Shown one piece after another: positions 27,824-38,524 of a DNA stretch of 64,000 bases. This DNA comes from Nocardioides sp. WS12. GTDB lineage: Bacteria > Actinomycetota > Actinomycetes > Propionibacteriales > Nocardioidaceae. The translations under genes and the position numbers were made by a program. Under the pieces are notes generated by a model, which was given only the letters and a program-made list of their open reading frames with translations, was not told the DNA's origin and searched no databases. The stretch is taken from positions 3,472,001 to 3,536,000 of the forward strand of contig NZ_CP053928.1 of assembly GCF_014108865.1 (NCBI RefSeq), read 5' to 3'. Position 1 is the stretch's first letter, and every line of letters starts with the position of its first letter.

Positions 27824-28243
27824 ATGACCTCCACTCCCCTGCGCATCGTGCGCGCATCGGCCATCTACGACGCCGTCGTGACGACCGGCTTCGCCCTCCC
27901 CTGGCTCGCCGCCGCGACCTTCGGAACCCTCGGCTCGATCCACCGCGAGCTCGACCTCACCGGCTCCCTCCCCGACCCCGACGACCCGTTCACGGTCCTG
28001 TTCGCAGGCCTGATGGGCGGACTCGTCCTCGTCTGGTCGGTGGTGCGGATCGTCCGGCCCACGCTGCTGGTGGGTGCGGCCGACACGGTGGCTCGGGCAC
28101 TGTTCTGCCTCGGCATGGTGGTGGCCCTGACCGAAGGCGCCAGCACGGTGATCGTCGGCTTCCTGGTCCCCGAGGTGTTGTGGGGTCTGGTGCAGGGCGT
28201 TGCCGTCGCGGCGGCGCTGCGGCGCCGTACCCTCACGACGTGA
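27824..28243 (+). CDS. Small four-TM membrane protein in a MerR-controlled operon
   Basis: 139 residues from ATG 27824. Four hydrophobic segments can be read (about 12-38, 48-68, 78-100, 108-128), with few charged residues. I do not recognise a family with certainty. The gene lies directly after a MerR-type operator and its stop overlaps the GTG of the MerR regulator, so it is probably the main target of that regulator. A transport or stress function for the MerR ligand is possible but unproven. Confidence 0.7.
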   Translation: MTSTPLRIVRASAIYDAVVTTGFALPWLAAATFGTLGSIHRELDLTGSLPDPDDPFTVLFAGLMGGLVLVWSVVRIVRPTLLVGAADTVARALFCLGMVVALTEGASTVIVGFLVPEVLWGLVQGVAVAAALRRRTLTT

Positions 28244-28647
28244 ACATCTCCGAACTGGCCGCCCGGGCAGGAGTGAAGGTCTCCACCGTGCGCTTCTACG
28301 AGCGGCGTGGGCTCCTGCCCGTCCCGTCGCGCACGTCCGGCGGCTACCGGGAGTTCCCCGACGACCAGATCGCCCGGGTCCGGTTCCTGCGGCGCGGCCA
28401 GCAACTCGGCTTCAGCCTTGCCGAGCTCGGCGAACTCACCGCCCTCTCTGGCCAGGAGGTGCTGCTGACCGGCGACATCGCCCGCGTCGGCCAGGCCAAG
28501 CTCGCCGAGATCGACGAGCGGATCGCCGACCTCACGCGAGTGCGCTCAGCGCTGGCCGGCCTGCTCGAGCAGCAGTGCATCGACCCGAACGCCGCCTGCC
28601 CGCTGGTGGGTGCGCTCGGGGGCGAGCCGGCAGCCCAGCCCGCCTGA
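28240..28647 (+). CDS. MerR-family transcriptional regulator with C-terminal cysteine pair
   Basis: 135 residues from the GTG at 28240, which overlaps the preceding stop. The N-terminal winged helix-turn-helix is canonical: ISELAARAGVKVSTVRFYER then RTSGGYREFPDDQ. A long dimerisation helix follows, and the end carries Cys113 and Cys120 in QQCIDPNAACPLVGALGG, similar to the metal loop of ZntR/MerR-type sensors. The position equivalent to Cys82 of mercuric MerR is not Cys. The ligand may be a thiophilic metal; the preceding membrane gene is a likely target. Confidence 0.88.
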   Translation: MNISELAARAGVKVSTVRFYERRGLLPVPSRTSGGYREFPDDQIARVRFLRRGQQLGFSLAELGELTALSGQEVLLTGDIARVGQAKLAEIDERIADLTRVRSALAGLLEQQCIDPNAACPLVGALGGEPAAQPA

Positions 28648-28650
28648 GGT

Positions 28651-30335
<1,685 letters not shown>

Positions 30336-30336
<1 letters not shown>

Positions 30337-31223
30337 CAGAGGAGGCCCGCCGCGACGAGTCCGGCCCGGAGGTCCGCGACTTCGTCGTCGTCGAGAGCCA
30401 GCAGTGGCGGTCGCACGATCCGGTTGTCGAGCACGCCCTTGAGCTCGAGCGCGGCCTTGGCCGTGGTGGCGCCGTAGTTGGCTGCGCCCATGATCGCTTC
30501 GTATGCCGGAATGAGACCGGTGTGGATCCGCAACGCTTCGGCGTGGTCGCCCGCGAGGAACGCCTCGATCATCGTCTTGAGCTGGACGCCCGCGACGTGG
30601 CCGACGACGGAGACGAGGCCGGTGGCGCCGTAGGCGAGGTAGCCGAGCGTGTTGACGTCGTCACCGGAGTAGACGGCGTAACCGAGGTCGACCAGTTGTG
30701 CGGTGCGGGCCAGGTCGCCGGTGGCTTCCTTGACGGTCGTGACGGTCTCCCACTGGCGGGCAGCAACATACGTCTCGAGGGAGATCTTGGTGCCGGTGCG
30801 GCCGGGGACGTCGTACAACATGACGGGCACGCCGGTGGCCTCGACGACCTGGCGGAAGTGGTTGAGCACGCCGGGCTGGCTCGGCTTGTTGTAGTACGGC
30901 GTCACGAGCAGCAGGCCGTCCGCGCCGACCTTCTCGGCCTGGCGGGCCAGTTCGACGGAGTGGCGGGTGTCGTTGGTGCCGACGCCGGCGACGATCTTCG
31001 CCCGGTCGCCCACCGCGTCCTTGACGGCTGCGAGGGTCTCGCCGTCCTCGGCGCCGGTGGTGGTCGGCGACTCGCCGGTGGTGCCCGAGACGACGATGCC
31101 GTCGTTGCCGTTGTCGACGAGGTGCTTGGCGACCTTCTGCACCGCGTCCAGGTCGACGGAGCCGTCAGCGTGGAACGGCGTGACCATCGCGGTCAACACC
31201 GTCCCGAAAGGTGCGGAAGTCAT
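30336..31223 (-). CDS. dapA: 4-hydroxy-tetrahydrodipicolinate synthase
   Basis: 295 residues forming a TIM barrel. Family motifs: GTTGESPTT (substrate loop), TPYYNKPSQPG, YDVPGRTG and the Schiff-base lysine in TVKEATGD. It condenses pyruvate with aspartate semialdehyde in lysine and diaminopimelate synthesis, a cytosolic step needed for peptidoglycan. Length is normal. The stop abuts the rnj start. Confidence 0.95.
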
Positions 31224-31269
31224 GGTCAGAGCCTATCGCCACGCGGCGCCAGGGCCGCGTCGCCGTCCC

Positions 31270-32214
31270 TCACACGTGAGGCATGACCTCGGCCGCCACG
31301 AGGCGCAGGTGATCGAGATCGCCCAGGTCGAGGACCTGGAGGTAGATCCGCTGGGCGCCGAGGGCCGCGAACCGCTGGATCTTCTCCACGACCTCGGCGG
31401 GCGTCCCGGCCAGTCCGTTGGCGCGCAGTTCGTCGACGTCGCGACCGATGTACGCCGCCCGGCGGGCGGTCTCCGCGTCATCCTTGCCGACACACAGCAC
31501 CAGCGCGTTCGACCAGATGATGCTCGCGGGGTCACGGTCGATGGCCTCCGCGGCCTGCCGGACGCGACCGAACTGGAGGGCCGTGAACTCCTCGTCGACG
31601 AACGGCAGGTTGAACTCGTCGGCATACGCCGCGGCGAGGGCCGGCGTCTTCTTCGCGCCCTTGCCGCCGATCAGGACCGGCGGACCGCCGCGGTGCCCGG
31701 ACGTCTGGGTCGGCTTCGGCAGCGCCGGGCTGTCGCTGAGTTCGTAGTGCTTGCCGGTGAACGCATACCGGTCCCCGACCGGCGTCGCCCACATACCGGT
31801 GATCAGCTCGAGTTGTTCGGCGTAGCGCTCGAACCGCTCGCCGGTGTCCGGGAACGGGATGCCGTAAGCGGTGTGCTCCTGCGTGAACCAGCCGGCGCCG
31901 ATGCCGAGCTCCACCCGGCCGCCACTCATCTGGTCAACCTGCGCCACCTGTACGGCGAGTACCCCCGGGTGCCGGAAGGTCGCGCTGGTCATCAGCGTCC
32001 CGAGCCGGATGGTGCTGGTCTCCCGCGCCAGGCCAGCCAGTGTCGTCCAGGCGTCGGTGGAGCCGGGCAGCCCGTCGCCGCTCATGTGGAGGTAGTGGTC
32101 GCTGCGGAAGAACGCACCGAAGCCGAGCCGCTCGGCCTCGAGGGCCACGGCCAGCAAGTCGTCGTACGTTGCACCCTGCTGAGGTTCGGTGAAGACACGG
32201 AGTTCGACAGTCAT
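31270..32214 (-). CDS. LLM-class F420-dependent oxidoreductase
   Basis: 314 residues with the luciferase-like monooxygenase barrel. Typical segments are YDDLLAVALEAERLGFGAFF, QVAQVDQMSGGRVELGIGAG and HRGGPPVLIGGKG. The form is that of TIGR03560-like F420 enzymes frequent in actinobacteria. Substrate unknown. It lies between dapA and the toxin-antitoxin pair, a place occupied by thyX in several relatives. Start is the ATG at 32214. Confidence 0.85.
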   Translation of the reverse strand: MTVELRVFTEPQQGATYDDLLAVALEAERLGFGAFFRSDHYLHMSGDGLPGSTDAWTTLAGLARETSTIRLGTLMTSATFRHPGVLAVQVAQVDQMSGGRVELGIGAGWFTQEHTAYGIPFPDTGERFERYAEQLELITGMWATPVGDRYAFTGKHYELSDSPALPKPTQTSGHRGGPPVLIGGKGAKKTPALAAAYADEFNLPFVDEEFTALQFGRVRQAAEAIDRDPASIIWSNALVLCVGKDDAETARRAAYIGRDVDELRANGLAGTPAEVVEKIQRFAALGAQRIYLQVLDLGDLDHLRLVAAEVMPHV

Positions 32215-32252
32215 GCGCCAACCCTGCCAGTCGCCCGGTCATTCGACGCCCG

Positions 32253-32711
32253 TCAATCGGCCAGCGACTCGATCCGGATCGTCGACGCAAACCGCTCGAA
32301 GTGACGGGCGTTGTCAGTGACGATCACATCGACCTGGTGCACCAGGCCCATCGCCACGAGATTCGCGTCGTGCACCTGCTTTCCCGTCGCCCGACCCGTG
32401 ACGACCAGGGCGCGAAGCAAGGTTGAACCCTCCGTGGTCTCCGGCAACACATCGATGCCCACGAGCAACTCGTCGAGGTTCGTTGCCGCCACCGGTCCCG
32501 GCAAGCCGTACCCGTTGACATCGAGAGGCCGCGTCGCCACCACGAGGTACTCGCGGATGATCTGGGGGATGACGACGAGGGCGCGCCCGTCGTTCTCCAG
32601 GAGGCTCAGCGCGGCGGCGTGCGACCTGCGGGACGTGTCAGTCGCCGACAGGAACACGTTGGTGTCGAGCAGGACGCGCTCGACACGGGCTTCATCGTCC
32701 GTCGTCGTCAT
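32253..32711 (-). CDS. PIN-domain toxin, VapC-like
   Basis: 152 residues from ATG 32711 (a GTG at 32723 is possible). The PIN fold is indicated by VLLDTNVFLSA (first catalytic Asp), a central acidic residue in TGKQVHDANLVAMGL, and VIVTDNARHFERF near the end. VapC toxins are Mg-dependent ribonucleases. The start overlaps the antitoxin reading frame by 20 bases, which is typical of vapBC operons. Confidence 0.85.
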   Translation of the reverse strand: MTTTDDEARVERVLLDTNVFLSATDTSRRSHAAALSLLENDGRALVVIPQIIREYLVVATRPLDVNGYGLPGPVAATNLDELLVGIDVLPETTEGSTLLRALVVTGRATGKQVHDANLVAMGLVHQVDVIVTDNARHFERFASTIRIESLAD

Positions 32712-32922
32712 AGATCTCGTCACGCGACCACGGCTCGCTGACCCCGGTCGTGACGGTCGTCAGGCGCAGGGGTCCACGCCGACGTCGTACGACGGGCTCC
32801 GCGGCTGCGCGGTCCAGCACTTCGCGCAACTCCTGCTGCATCGATCGCCCGTGACGGGCGGCGCGCTCCTTGAGCGCAGCGACGGTCTCAGGTGGTACGT
32901 CACGGATGTGAAGCGCCGGCAT
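32692..32922 (-). CDS. Antitoxin of the FitA/VapB ribbon-helix-helix type
   Basis: 76 residues. The N-terminus MPALHIRDVPPETVAALKER followed by HGRSMQQELREVLDRAA is a FitA-like ribbon-helix-helix DNA-binding domain. The remaining residues (RRRRGPLRLT ... YDDDGR) would bind and block the PIN toxin encoded directly downstream. A perfect dyad upstream is the probable autoregulatory operator. Confidence 0.85.
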   Translation of the reverse strand: MPALHIRDVPPETVAALKERAARHGRSMQQELREVLDRAAAEPVVRRRRGPLRLTTVTTGVSEPWSRDEIYDDDGR

Positions 32923-32933
32923 GACACCGATGC

Positions 32934-32947
32934 TAGCACCAGTGCTA
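32934..32947 (-). promoter_or_regulatory. Palindromic operator of the toxin-antitoxin operon
   Basis: TAGCAC-CA-GTGCTA is a perfect dyad whose edge is 11 bases upstream of the antitoxin ATG. On the minus strand it overlaps TAGCAT, a plausible -10 element. Position and symmetry fit binding of a FitA/VapB dimer. Confidence 0.6.
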
Positions 32948-32951
32948 TCAC

Positions 32952-33464
32952 TCAGCCGCAGGCGAAGACCCGCTCCCACCACACGACGGTGAAGCCCTCG
33001 CGCTGGTCGCGACGACCTTCCCGCCAGCGGTTGCGGCTGAACTTCGGGTAGTGGGTGTCCCCCTCGGGCGACAGCGGGATCTCCGAGAGGATCTGCTCGT
33101 CGGCGTACGGCAGGGCCGCGGTGTAGACCGCGGCGCCGCCGCCGATCATCACCTGGCCGCGCGGGCTGTCGGCGAGCAGCTGGTCGGCGAGCTCCAGCGC
33201 GCTGGGGACGTCGTGGGCGACCCGGACACCCTCGGCCGACCAGTGCGGGTCGCGGGTGAGCACGATCGTCTGGCGGCCGGGCAGCGGTTTGCCGATGCCC
33301 TCGTGCGTGGTGCGTCCGATGATCAGGACGTGGCCGGTGGTGGTCGCCTTGAAGTGCGCGAAGTCCGCCGGGATGTGCCACGGGATGTTGGCGTCCGAAC
33401 CGATGACGCCGTTCTCGGCCACGGCCGCCACCATGGTGACGCGCTTGCCTCCGGGAGTGCTCAT
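32952..33464 (-). CDS. folA: Dihydrofolate reductase
   Basis: 170 residues. Conserved features: [20 protein letters not shown] at the N-terminus (NADPH loop and substrate site), [15 protein letters not shown] and [17 protein letters not shown]. The enzyme regenerates tetrahydrofolate with NADPH and works with ThyA, whose stop overlaps the folA ATG by four bases (33461-33464), so translation is coupled. Length is normal. Confidence 0.95.
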   Translation of the reverse strand: MSTPGGKRVTMVAAVAENGVIGSDANIPWHIPADFAHFKATTTGHVLIIGRTTHEGIGKPLPGRQTIVLTRDPHWSAEGVRVAHDVPSALELADQLLADSPRGQVMIGGGAAVYTAALPYADEQILSEIPLSPEGDTHYPKFSRNRWREGRRDQREGFTVVWWERVFACG

Positions 33465-34273
33465 ACTGCGATCGGCGCCTTGATCCCGGGGTGCGGGTCG
33501 TAGCCGTCGATGCGGATGTGTTCGAGGTCGAATGCATCGAGCTCGGTCACCGCGGGGTCCAGCCACAACGTCGGCAGCTCCCGTGTGTCCCGCGACAGCT
33601 GGAGCCGGGCCTGGTCGAGGTGGTTGGAGTAGAGGTGCGCGTCGCCGAGGGTGTGCACGAAGTCCCCCACCCGCAGCCCGGTCACGTGGGCGACCATGTG
33701 GGTGAGCAGGGCGTACGACGCGATGTTGAACGGCACGCCGAGGAACACGTCGGCCGAGCGCTGGTAGAGCTGACAGCTGAGCCGCGCCGGACCGCCGTCG
33801 ACGGCCGGAGCGACGTAGAACTGGAAGAGCGTGTGGCAGGGCGCGAGCGCCATCTGCGGAATGTCGGCGACATTCCAGGCCGACACGATGTGCCGGCGGC
33901 TGTTGGGGTCGCGGCGGATCTGCTCGACGATCTGCTTGATCTGGTCGACGTGGCCGCCGTCCGGAGTCGGCCATGACCGCCATTGGTAGCCGTAGACCGG
34001 CCCTAGGTCGCCATTGTCGTCGGCCCACTCGTCCCAGATCGAGATGCCGCGGTCCTGCAGCCACTTGACGTTGGTGTCGCCGCGGAGGAACCACAACAGC
34101 TCACCGAACACGGACCGCGTGTGGATCTTCTTCGTGGTGACCATCGGGAAGCCCTCGGCCAGGTTGAACCGCATCTGGTGCCCGAAGACGCTCAGCGTGC
34201 CGGTGCCGGTGCGGTCACCCTTCTCCACACCTTCGTCGAGGATCCGCTGGACGAGGTCGAGGTAGGCGCGCAC
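33461..34273 (-). CDS. thyA: Thymidylate synthase
   Basis: 270 residues, GTG start. The catalytic cysteine is in [12 protein letters not shown]; other landmarks are [52 protein letters not shown] and [11 protein letters not shown]. It methylates dUMP using methylene-tetrahydrofolate, producing the dihydrofolate that FolA reduces. This is the classical ThyA; no flavin-dependent ThyX is visible in the window. Confidence 0.97.
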   Translation of the reverse strand: MRAYLDLVQRILDEGVEKGDRTGTGTLSVFGHQMRFNLAEGFPMVTTKKIHTRSVFGELLWFLRGDTNVKWLQDRGISIWDEWADDNGDLGPVYGYQWRSWPTPDGGHVDQIKQIVEQIRRDPNSRRHIVSAWNVADIPQMALAPCHTLFQFYVAPAVDGGPARLSCQLYQRSADVFLGVPFNIASYALLTHMVAHVTGLRVGDFVHTLGDAHLYSNHLDQARLQLSRDTRELPTLWLDPAVTELDAFDLEHIRIDGYDPHPGIKAPIAV

Positions 34274-34299
34274 AAGTGCAGGTTAGTCGGGCAAACCGC

Positions 34300-35136
34300 T
34301 CAGAGTGCGGCAGTCCCGAGGATCGTGGTCAGGGTGTCGCCGCCGACCCAGATCGAACCAGCCTCGTCGGTCTCGATGTGGACCCGTCCGCGCCGCCCCA
34401 GCACCGTCCCCTGACTGGCTGTGTACGACGCCGGGAGCACCCCGCCCGCGAGCCACTGGGCGAGCGACGCGTTGAGCGAACCCGTCACCGGGTCCTCCGT
34501 CGTGCCGGCCGCGTGAGGGCAGAACGCGCGCACCTCGACCGCGCATTCGGAGCCCTCCGGGTACGGCCCGATGACGCCGACGTCGACCGGCATCGCGGCG
34601 AAGTCCGGCTTCAACCCGAGCACCACGTCAGCAGACGCGAGCTGGACCCCGACCCAGCCGGGTCCGTTGTCGGCCCAGGCGATGTCGAGGATCTCGTCAC
34701 GCCCGACCCCGAGCGCCGCTGCGATGTCCGCGGCCAGGGCCGGCTCGACCGGACCGGAGCGGATCAGGCCTGGCGCCTTGAAGGCCAGGCGTCCATCGGT
34801 GCGCCGCAACTGCACGAGCCCGACGCCGCATTCCTGCACCACGCCCTCGCCCGCCGGGACTCCCCCGGCTTCGAGCCAGGCGTGGGCGGTGCCGAGGGTC
34901 GGGTGTCCGGCGAACGGCAGTTCGCTGGTGGCGGTGAAGATGCGCACCCGGTAGTCGGCGGCAGGGTCGGTGGGCGCGAGCAGGAAGGTCGTTTCGCTGA
35001 GGTTCGTCCAGCGCGCGAATGCCTGCATCTGCTCGTCGCTCAGGCCCTCGGCGTCGTGCACCACCGCCACCGGGTTGCCGAGCAGCGGCTCGGCGCTGAA
35101 GACGTCGACCTGGCGGAAGTGTCGTCCCTCAGTCAT
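34300..35136 (-). CDS. PhzF-family isomerase/epimerase-like protein
   Basis: 278 residues from ATG 35136. The two-domain diaminopimelate-epimerase fold of PhzF is indicated by RQVDVFSAEPLLGNPVAVV, WTNLSETTFLL (with the catalytic Glu), FTATSELPFAGHPTLGTAHA and EDPVTGSLNASLAQWL. PhzF itself makes phenazines, but most homologues act on unknown metabolites and no phenazine genes are near. The gene follows a small conserved gene on the same strand. Confidence 0.88.
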   Translation of the reverse strand: MTEGRHFRQVDVFSAEPLLGNPVAVVHDAEGLSDEQMQAFARWTNLSETTFLLAPTDPAADYRVRIFTATSELPFAGHPTLGTAHAWLEAGGVPAGEGVVQECGVGLVQLRRTDGRLAFKAPGLIRSGPVEPALAADIAAALGVGRDEILDIAWADNGPGWVGVQLASADVVLGLKPDFAAMPVDVGVIGPYPEGSECAVEVRAFCPHAAGTTEDPVTGSLNASLAQWLAGGVLPASYTASQGTVLGRRGRVHIETDEAGSIWVGGDTLTTILGTAAL

Positions 35137-35152
35137 GCCGGCAGGCCCATGA

Positions 35153-35422
35153 TCAGGCACTGAGGGACATCGGGCCGTATACCTCGCGGTCGACGTCGAA
35201 CAAGGTCACCTGCGCGACGCCGTGCTCAGCGAGCTCGGCCCAGATCTCACCGACCCACGACTCGGCGTCGCCCTGGCTGGGGAAGGTCTTGTCGCCGTAC
35301 TCCTCGGCGGCCTCGCCCGCGAGGGTGACCTCGGCACCGGACGCGTCCTCGAGTCGCCAGTACCACGGCTGGTCGGGCGCGGCGGGCGGACGGAACGTCG
35401 GGGGCTGTTCGGGAAGCGTCAT
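35153..35422 (-). CDS. Small conserved hypothetical protein
   Basis: 89 residues, soluble and acidic, with no signal peptide. PWYWRLEDASGAEVT and FPSQGDAESWVGEIWAELAE look like a conserved actinobacterial protein of unknown function. The ATG overlaps the gcvT stop by four bases (35419-35422), so it is probably expressed with gcvT. I see no catalytic motif. Confidence 0.7.
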   Translation of the reverse strand: MTLPEQPPTFRPPAAPDQPWYWRLEDASGAEVTLAGEAAEEYGDKTFPSQGDAESWVGEIWAELAEHGVAQVTLFDVDREVYGPMSLSA

Positions 35423-36552
35423 GACTCACGCACCGAGGGCGTCACGAAGGGCGGCTTGGTGATCTGGAAGACCTCGTTGCGGCCGCGTACGTCGACCATC
35501 ACCTCGGCTTCGTCGTTGACCGCGCTGGCGACCAGCGCCAGGCCGATGCCCTTCTTCAGGGTCGGCGAGAAGGTGCCGGAAGTGACCTCACCGAGAGGCA
35601 CGTCGCGCAGCAACCGGACGCTCATGTGCGGACGCGGGATGGCGCGGCCGGTGGAGACGATGCCGACGAGCTTGCGGCGCGGGCCGGCCTCGCGCTCGGC
35701 GAGCAACATGTCGCGACCCCAGAACGCCGGCTTCTTCCAGCCGACTGCCCAGCCGAGGCGCGCCTCGTTGGGGGTGATCGACGACGAGATGTCCTGGCCG
35801 TGGAGCGGGTAGCCCATCTCGGTGCGCAGCGTGTCGCGGGCGCCGAGGCCGCACGGGGTGAGGCCCAACGCCTCGCCCGCAGCCATCAACCGGTCCCACA
35901 GTGCGACGGCCACCTTCGAGGAGGCGATGAGTTCATAGCCGCGCTCCCCGGTGTAGCCGGTGCGGCAGACGATGACGAGCGCGTCGGGGTCCGGGTCGGT
36001 GTCGTCGGCCTCGAACGGTGCCTCGACGAAGGTGAGGTAGTCGTGGCCCACCGGCAGTCCGACGGCCGCCACGACGTCGTCCGACTTCGTGCCCTGGATC
36101 GCCAGCACGACGTAGTCCTGGTGGTGGTCGACGATCTTGATGCCCTCGGGCGCGGCCTCGGTCAGCCGGCGTCGTACCTCTTCGTTGTTGGAGGCGTTCG
36201 GGACGACCAGGACGTGCTCGTCGTCGCGGTAGTAGGTGAAGACGTCATCGATGATGCCGCCGGTCGCGTCGTCCACGACGAGGCTGTACTGCGCCTTGCC
36301 GGGGCCGATCCTGTGCAGGTCGTTGGTCAGTGTCGAGTTCAGGAACTCGACGGCACCCGGGCCGCGTACGACGAGCTTGCCGAGGTGACTGACGTCGAAG
36401 ATGCCGACGCCCTCACGCACGGCTGCGTGCTCCTTGACGACACCGGTCGGGTACTCCAGCGGCATCGACCAGCCGCCGAACTCGGAGAACTTCGCACCGA
36501 GCGCAACGTGACGATCGTGGAGGAGGGACTGCAGTGGGGTCGGATCGGCCAT
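35419..36552 (-). CDS. gcvT: Aminomethyltransferase (glycine cleavage T protein)
   Basis: 377 residues. The folate-binding GcvT fold is shown by FDVSHLGKLVVRGPGAVEFL, RTGYTGERGYEL, GLGARDTLRTEMGYPLHGQD and the C-terminal beta barrel with SGTFSPTLKKGIGLALV. It releases ammonia from the aminomethyl group held on lipoyl-GcvH and forms methylene-tetrahydrofolate. No other glycine-cleavage gene is in the window. It is divergent from pepA, 41 bases away; no glycine riboswitch would fit in that gap. Confidence 0.95.
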   Translation of the reverse strand: MADPTPLQSLLHDRHVALGAKFSEFGGWSMPLEYPTGVVKEHAAVREGVGIFDVSHLGKLVVRGPGAVEFLNSTLTNDLHRIGPGKAQYSLVVDDATGGIIDDVFTYYRDDEHVLVVPNASNNEEVRRRLTEAAPEGIKIVDHHQDYVVLAIQGTKSDDVVAAVGLPVGHDYLTFVEAPFEADDTDPDPDALVIVCRTGYTGERGYELIASSKVAVALWDRLMAAGEALGLTPCGLGARDTLRTEMGYPLHGQDISSSITPNEARLGWAVGWKKPAFWGRDMLLAEREAGPRRKLVGIVSTGRAIPRPHMSVRLLRDVPLGEVTSGTFSPTLKKGIGLALVASAVNDEAEVMVDVRGRNEVFQITKPPFVTPSVRES

Positions 36553-36593
36553 GTCCGGAATCTATTGCATCTGCGCATCGGTAGCCTGAGCCG

Positions 36594-38111
36594 GTGACGT
36601 CCTTTGCACTGCGAACTGCCAGTCCCGCCAAGACCCGCGCGGAGGCTGTCGTCGTCGGAGTGCTGCCGGACGGTGTCCTGGCGCCGGGTGCGGAGGACGT
36701 CGCGGCGGCGTACGGCCGCAAGCTCTCGGGCCTGCTCGCCACCGTCGGCGCCAAGGGCAAGCCGGGCGAGGTCACCAAGGTCCCGACCGGTGGCGTCATC
36801 TCGTCGCCCCTGCTGGTGCTGGTCGGTCTCGGGAGCAATCCCGGTCCGGCCGAGGTACGACGCGCAGCCGGCAACGCCGCGCGCGCCGTGACCAACGCGG
36901 CGTCGGTAGCGCTGGCCCTGCCGGCCGACACCCCTGAACTCGTACGCGCCGTCATCGAGGGCTACCGCCTCGGCGGCTACGCCTTCACCACCTACAAGTC
37001 CAGGCCCGGTACGCCGACCACGCCGGCCGAGATCGTCGTACTGACCCCGGCCGCCCGGAAGTCCGAGGTGATCGCCGCGGTCGAACCGGCCCAGATCGTG
37101 GTCGACGCCGTCGTCGCCACCCGCGACTGGGTGAACACTCCCCCGGCCGACCTCACGCCGCCGATGTTCGCCGACGCCATCACGGCAGCGGTGAAGGCCG
37201 GCAACAAGCAGGTCCTCAGCGGGGGCACCAAGATCAAGGTCGACGTCCTGGACGAGGTCCGGCTGGCCGAGCTCGGTTGCGGCGGCATCCTCGGCGTGGG
37301 TGCCGGTTCGGCCGCTCCGCCGCGGCTGGTCGAACTGACCTATCGGCCCAAGGGCGCGGTGCTGCACATCGCACTGGTGGGCAAGGGCATCACGTTCGAT
37401 TCCGGCGGCCTGTGGATCAAGCCCTCCGCGAGCATGGGCACGATGAAGGAAGACATGGCCGGCGCCGCCGCCGTCGTGCAGGCGATGATCGCCGCCGCCC
37501 GCCTCGACCTACCCGTGCAGATCTCGGGCTTCACTGCGCTGGCCGAGAACATGATCGGCGCCGCCGCGATGCGCCCCGGCGACGTGCAGACGATGTACGA
37601 CGGCACGACCGTGGAGATCGGCAACACCGACGCCGAAGGCCGACTGGTGCTGGCCGATGCGATGGGCCGGGCGGTCGAAGCCAAGCCGGACCTGGTCATC
37701 GACATCGCGACCCTGACCGGCCACATGGTGATGGCGCTCGGCGACAAGATCGCCGGGGTGATGGGCGACGACGCCGTCGTCGCCCAGGTGCTCGCCGCGG
37801 CCGAGGCCGTCGGCGAGGACGCCTGGCCGATGCCGATCCCGGACTTCATGAACGAGCGGATCCGCAGCAGCAAGATCGCCGACCTGTCGCAGTACGACGG
37901 CATCCGCTGGGGTGGCGGACTCTTCGCCGCTGCGTTCCTGCGCGAGTTCAACGGCGGATTGCCGTGGGGGCATCTCGACATCGCCGGTCCGACGTACAAC
38001 CGCGGTGGCCCGAACGGCCACTGGACCTCGGGCGCGACCGGCTACGGCGTCGCGACCCTCGTCGAACTGCTCAGGGCGTCGGCGGCCGCTGCTGCTTCTG
38101 CTGCTGCCTGA
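36594..38111 (+). CDS. pepA: Leucyl aminopeptidase (M17)
   Basis: 505 residues, GTG start. The catalytic domain has GKGITFDSGGLWIKPS, MKEDMAGAAAVVQAM and NTDAEGRLVLADA, which supply the two-metal site. The N-terminal domain (1-170) has the usual macro-like fold. It removes N-terminal residues from peptides. Position next to gcvT and sucB agrees with mycobacteria (pepB, Rv2213). The 3' end overlaps the convergent small gene by 41 bases. Confidence 0.95.
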   Translation: MTSFALRTASPAKTRAEAVVVGVLPDGVLAPGAEDVAAAYGRKLSGLLATVGAKGKPGEVTKVPTGGVISSPLLVLVGLGSNPGPAEVRRAAGNAARAVTNAASVALALPADTPELVRAVIEGYRLGGYAFTTYKSRPGTPTTPAEIVVLTPAARKSEVIAAVEPAQIVVDAVVATRDWVNTPPADLTPPMFADAITAAVKAGNKQVLSGGTKIKVDVLDEVRLAELGCGGILGVGAGSAAPPRLVELTYRPKGAVLHIALVGKGITFDSGGLWIKPSASMGTMKEDMAGAAAVVQAMIAAARLDLPVQISGFTALAENMIGAAAMRPGDVQTMYDGTTVEIGNTDAEGRLVLADAMGRAVEAKPDLVIDIATLTGHMVMALGDKIAGVMGDDAVVAQVLAAAEAVGEDAWPMPIPDFMNERIRSSKIADLSQYDGIRWGGGLFAAAFLREFNGGLPWGHLDIAGPTYNRGGPNGHWTSGATGYGVATLVELLRASAAAAASAAA

Positions 38112-38454
38112 CCCGCGAGTTGTAGTCGCGCATCCGCTGCGGCACACCGACCACGGCGGCGTCGTACGACGGGATCTGGTGGCGGTTGCAGAAGTCGTGC
38201 GCCCACTTGACCGACGGCACCCGTCGGCGGGTCCACTCGCCGTCGTGCGCGACGAGAAGCAGCGTGACGTCGCTGACGGCGGTGCGCGGCTCGACGAAAC
38301 CCTCGACACCACGGCGCTCACCCACCCAGGTCTGCAGGTGCTGCTCATCGGTGCGGTCCGATGCGCGGACGCGAGTGGAACCCGTGCGCGCCTCCGCCGT
38401 CGGGTTACTCATGCGTACCTTCGATCCCCTGCGGAATCGGTCGAACCAAGCCAT
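38071..38454 (-). CDS. Conserved hypothetical protein
   Basis: 127 residues from ATG 38454 ([12 protein letters not shown]); an internal ATG at 38412 is an alternative. No signal peptide. The middle part has [20 protein letters not shown] and [19 protein letters not shown], and the tail is Gln/Arg/Pro rich. I recognise it only as an actinobacterial conserved protein without known function. It is convergent with pepA, overlapping it by 41 bases, and divergent from sucB. Confidence 0.65.
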   Translation of the reverse strand: MAWFDRFRRGSKVRMSNPTAEARTGSTRVRASDRTDEQHLQTWVGERRGVEGFVEPRTAVSDVTLLLVAHDGEWTRRRVPSVKWAHDFCNRHQIPSYDAAVVGVPQRMRDYNSRVRQQQKQQRPPTP

Positions 38455-38524
38455 GGGAACAGTTTGCCCGATCGATGGGTGGCCTGTTGCCAGATGCTTC
38501 GTACGTGGTGCAAGGATGAGGTCC

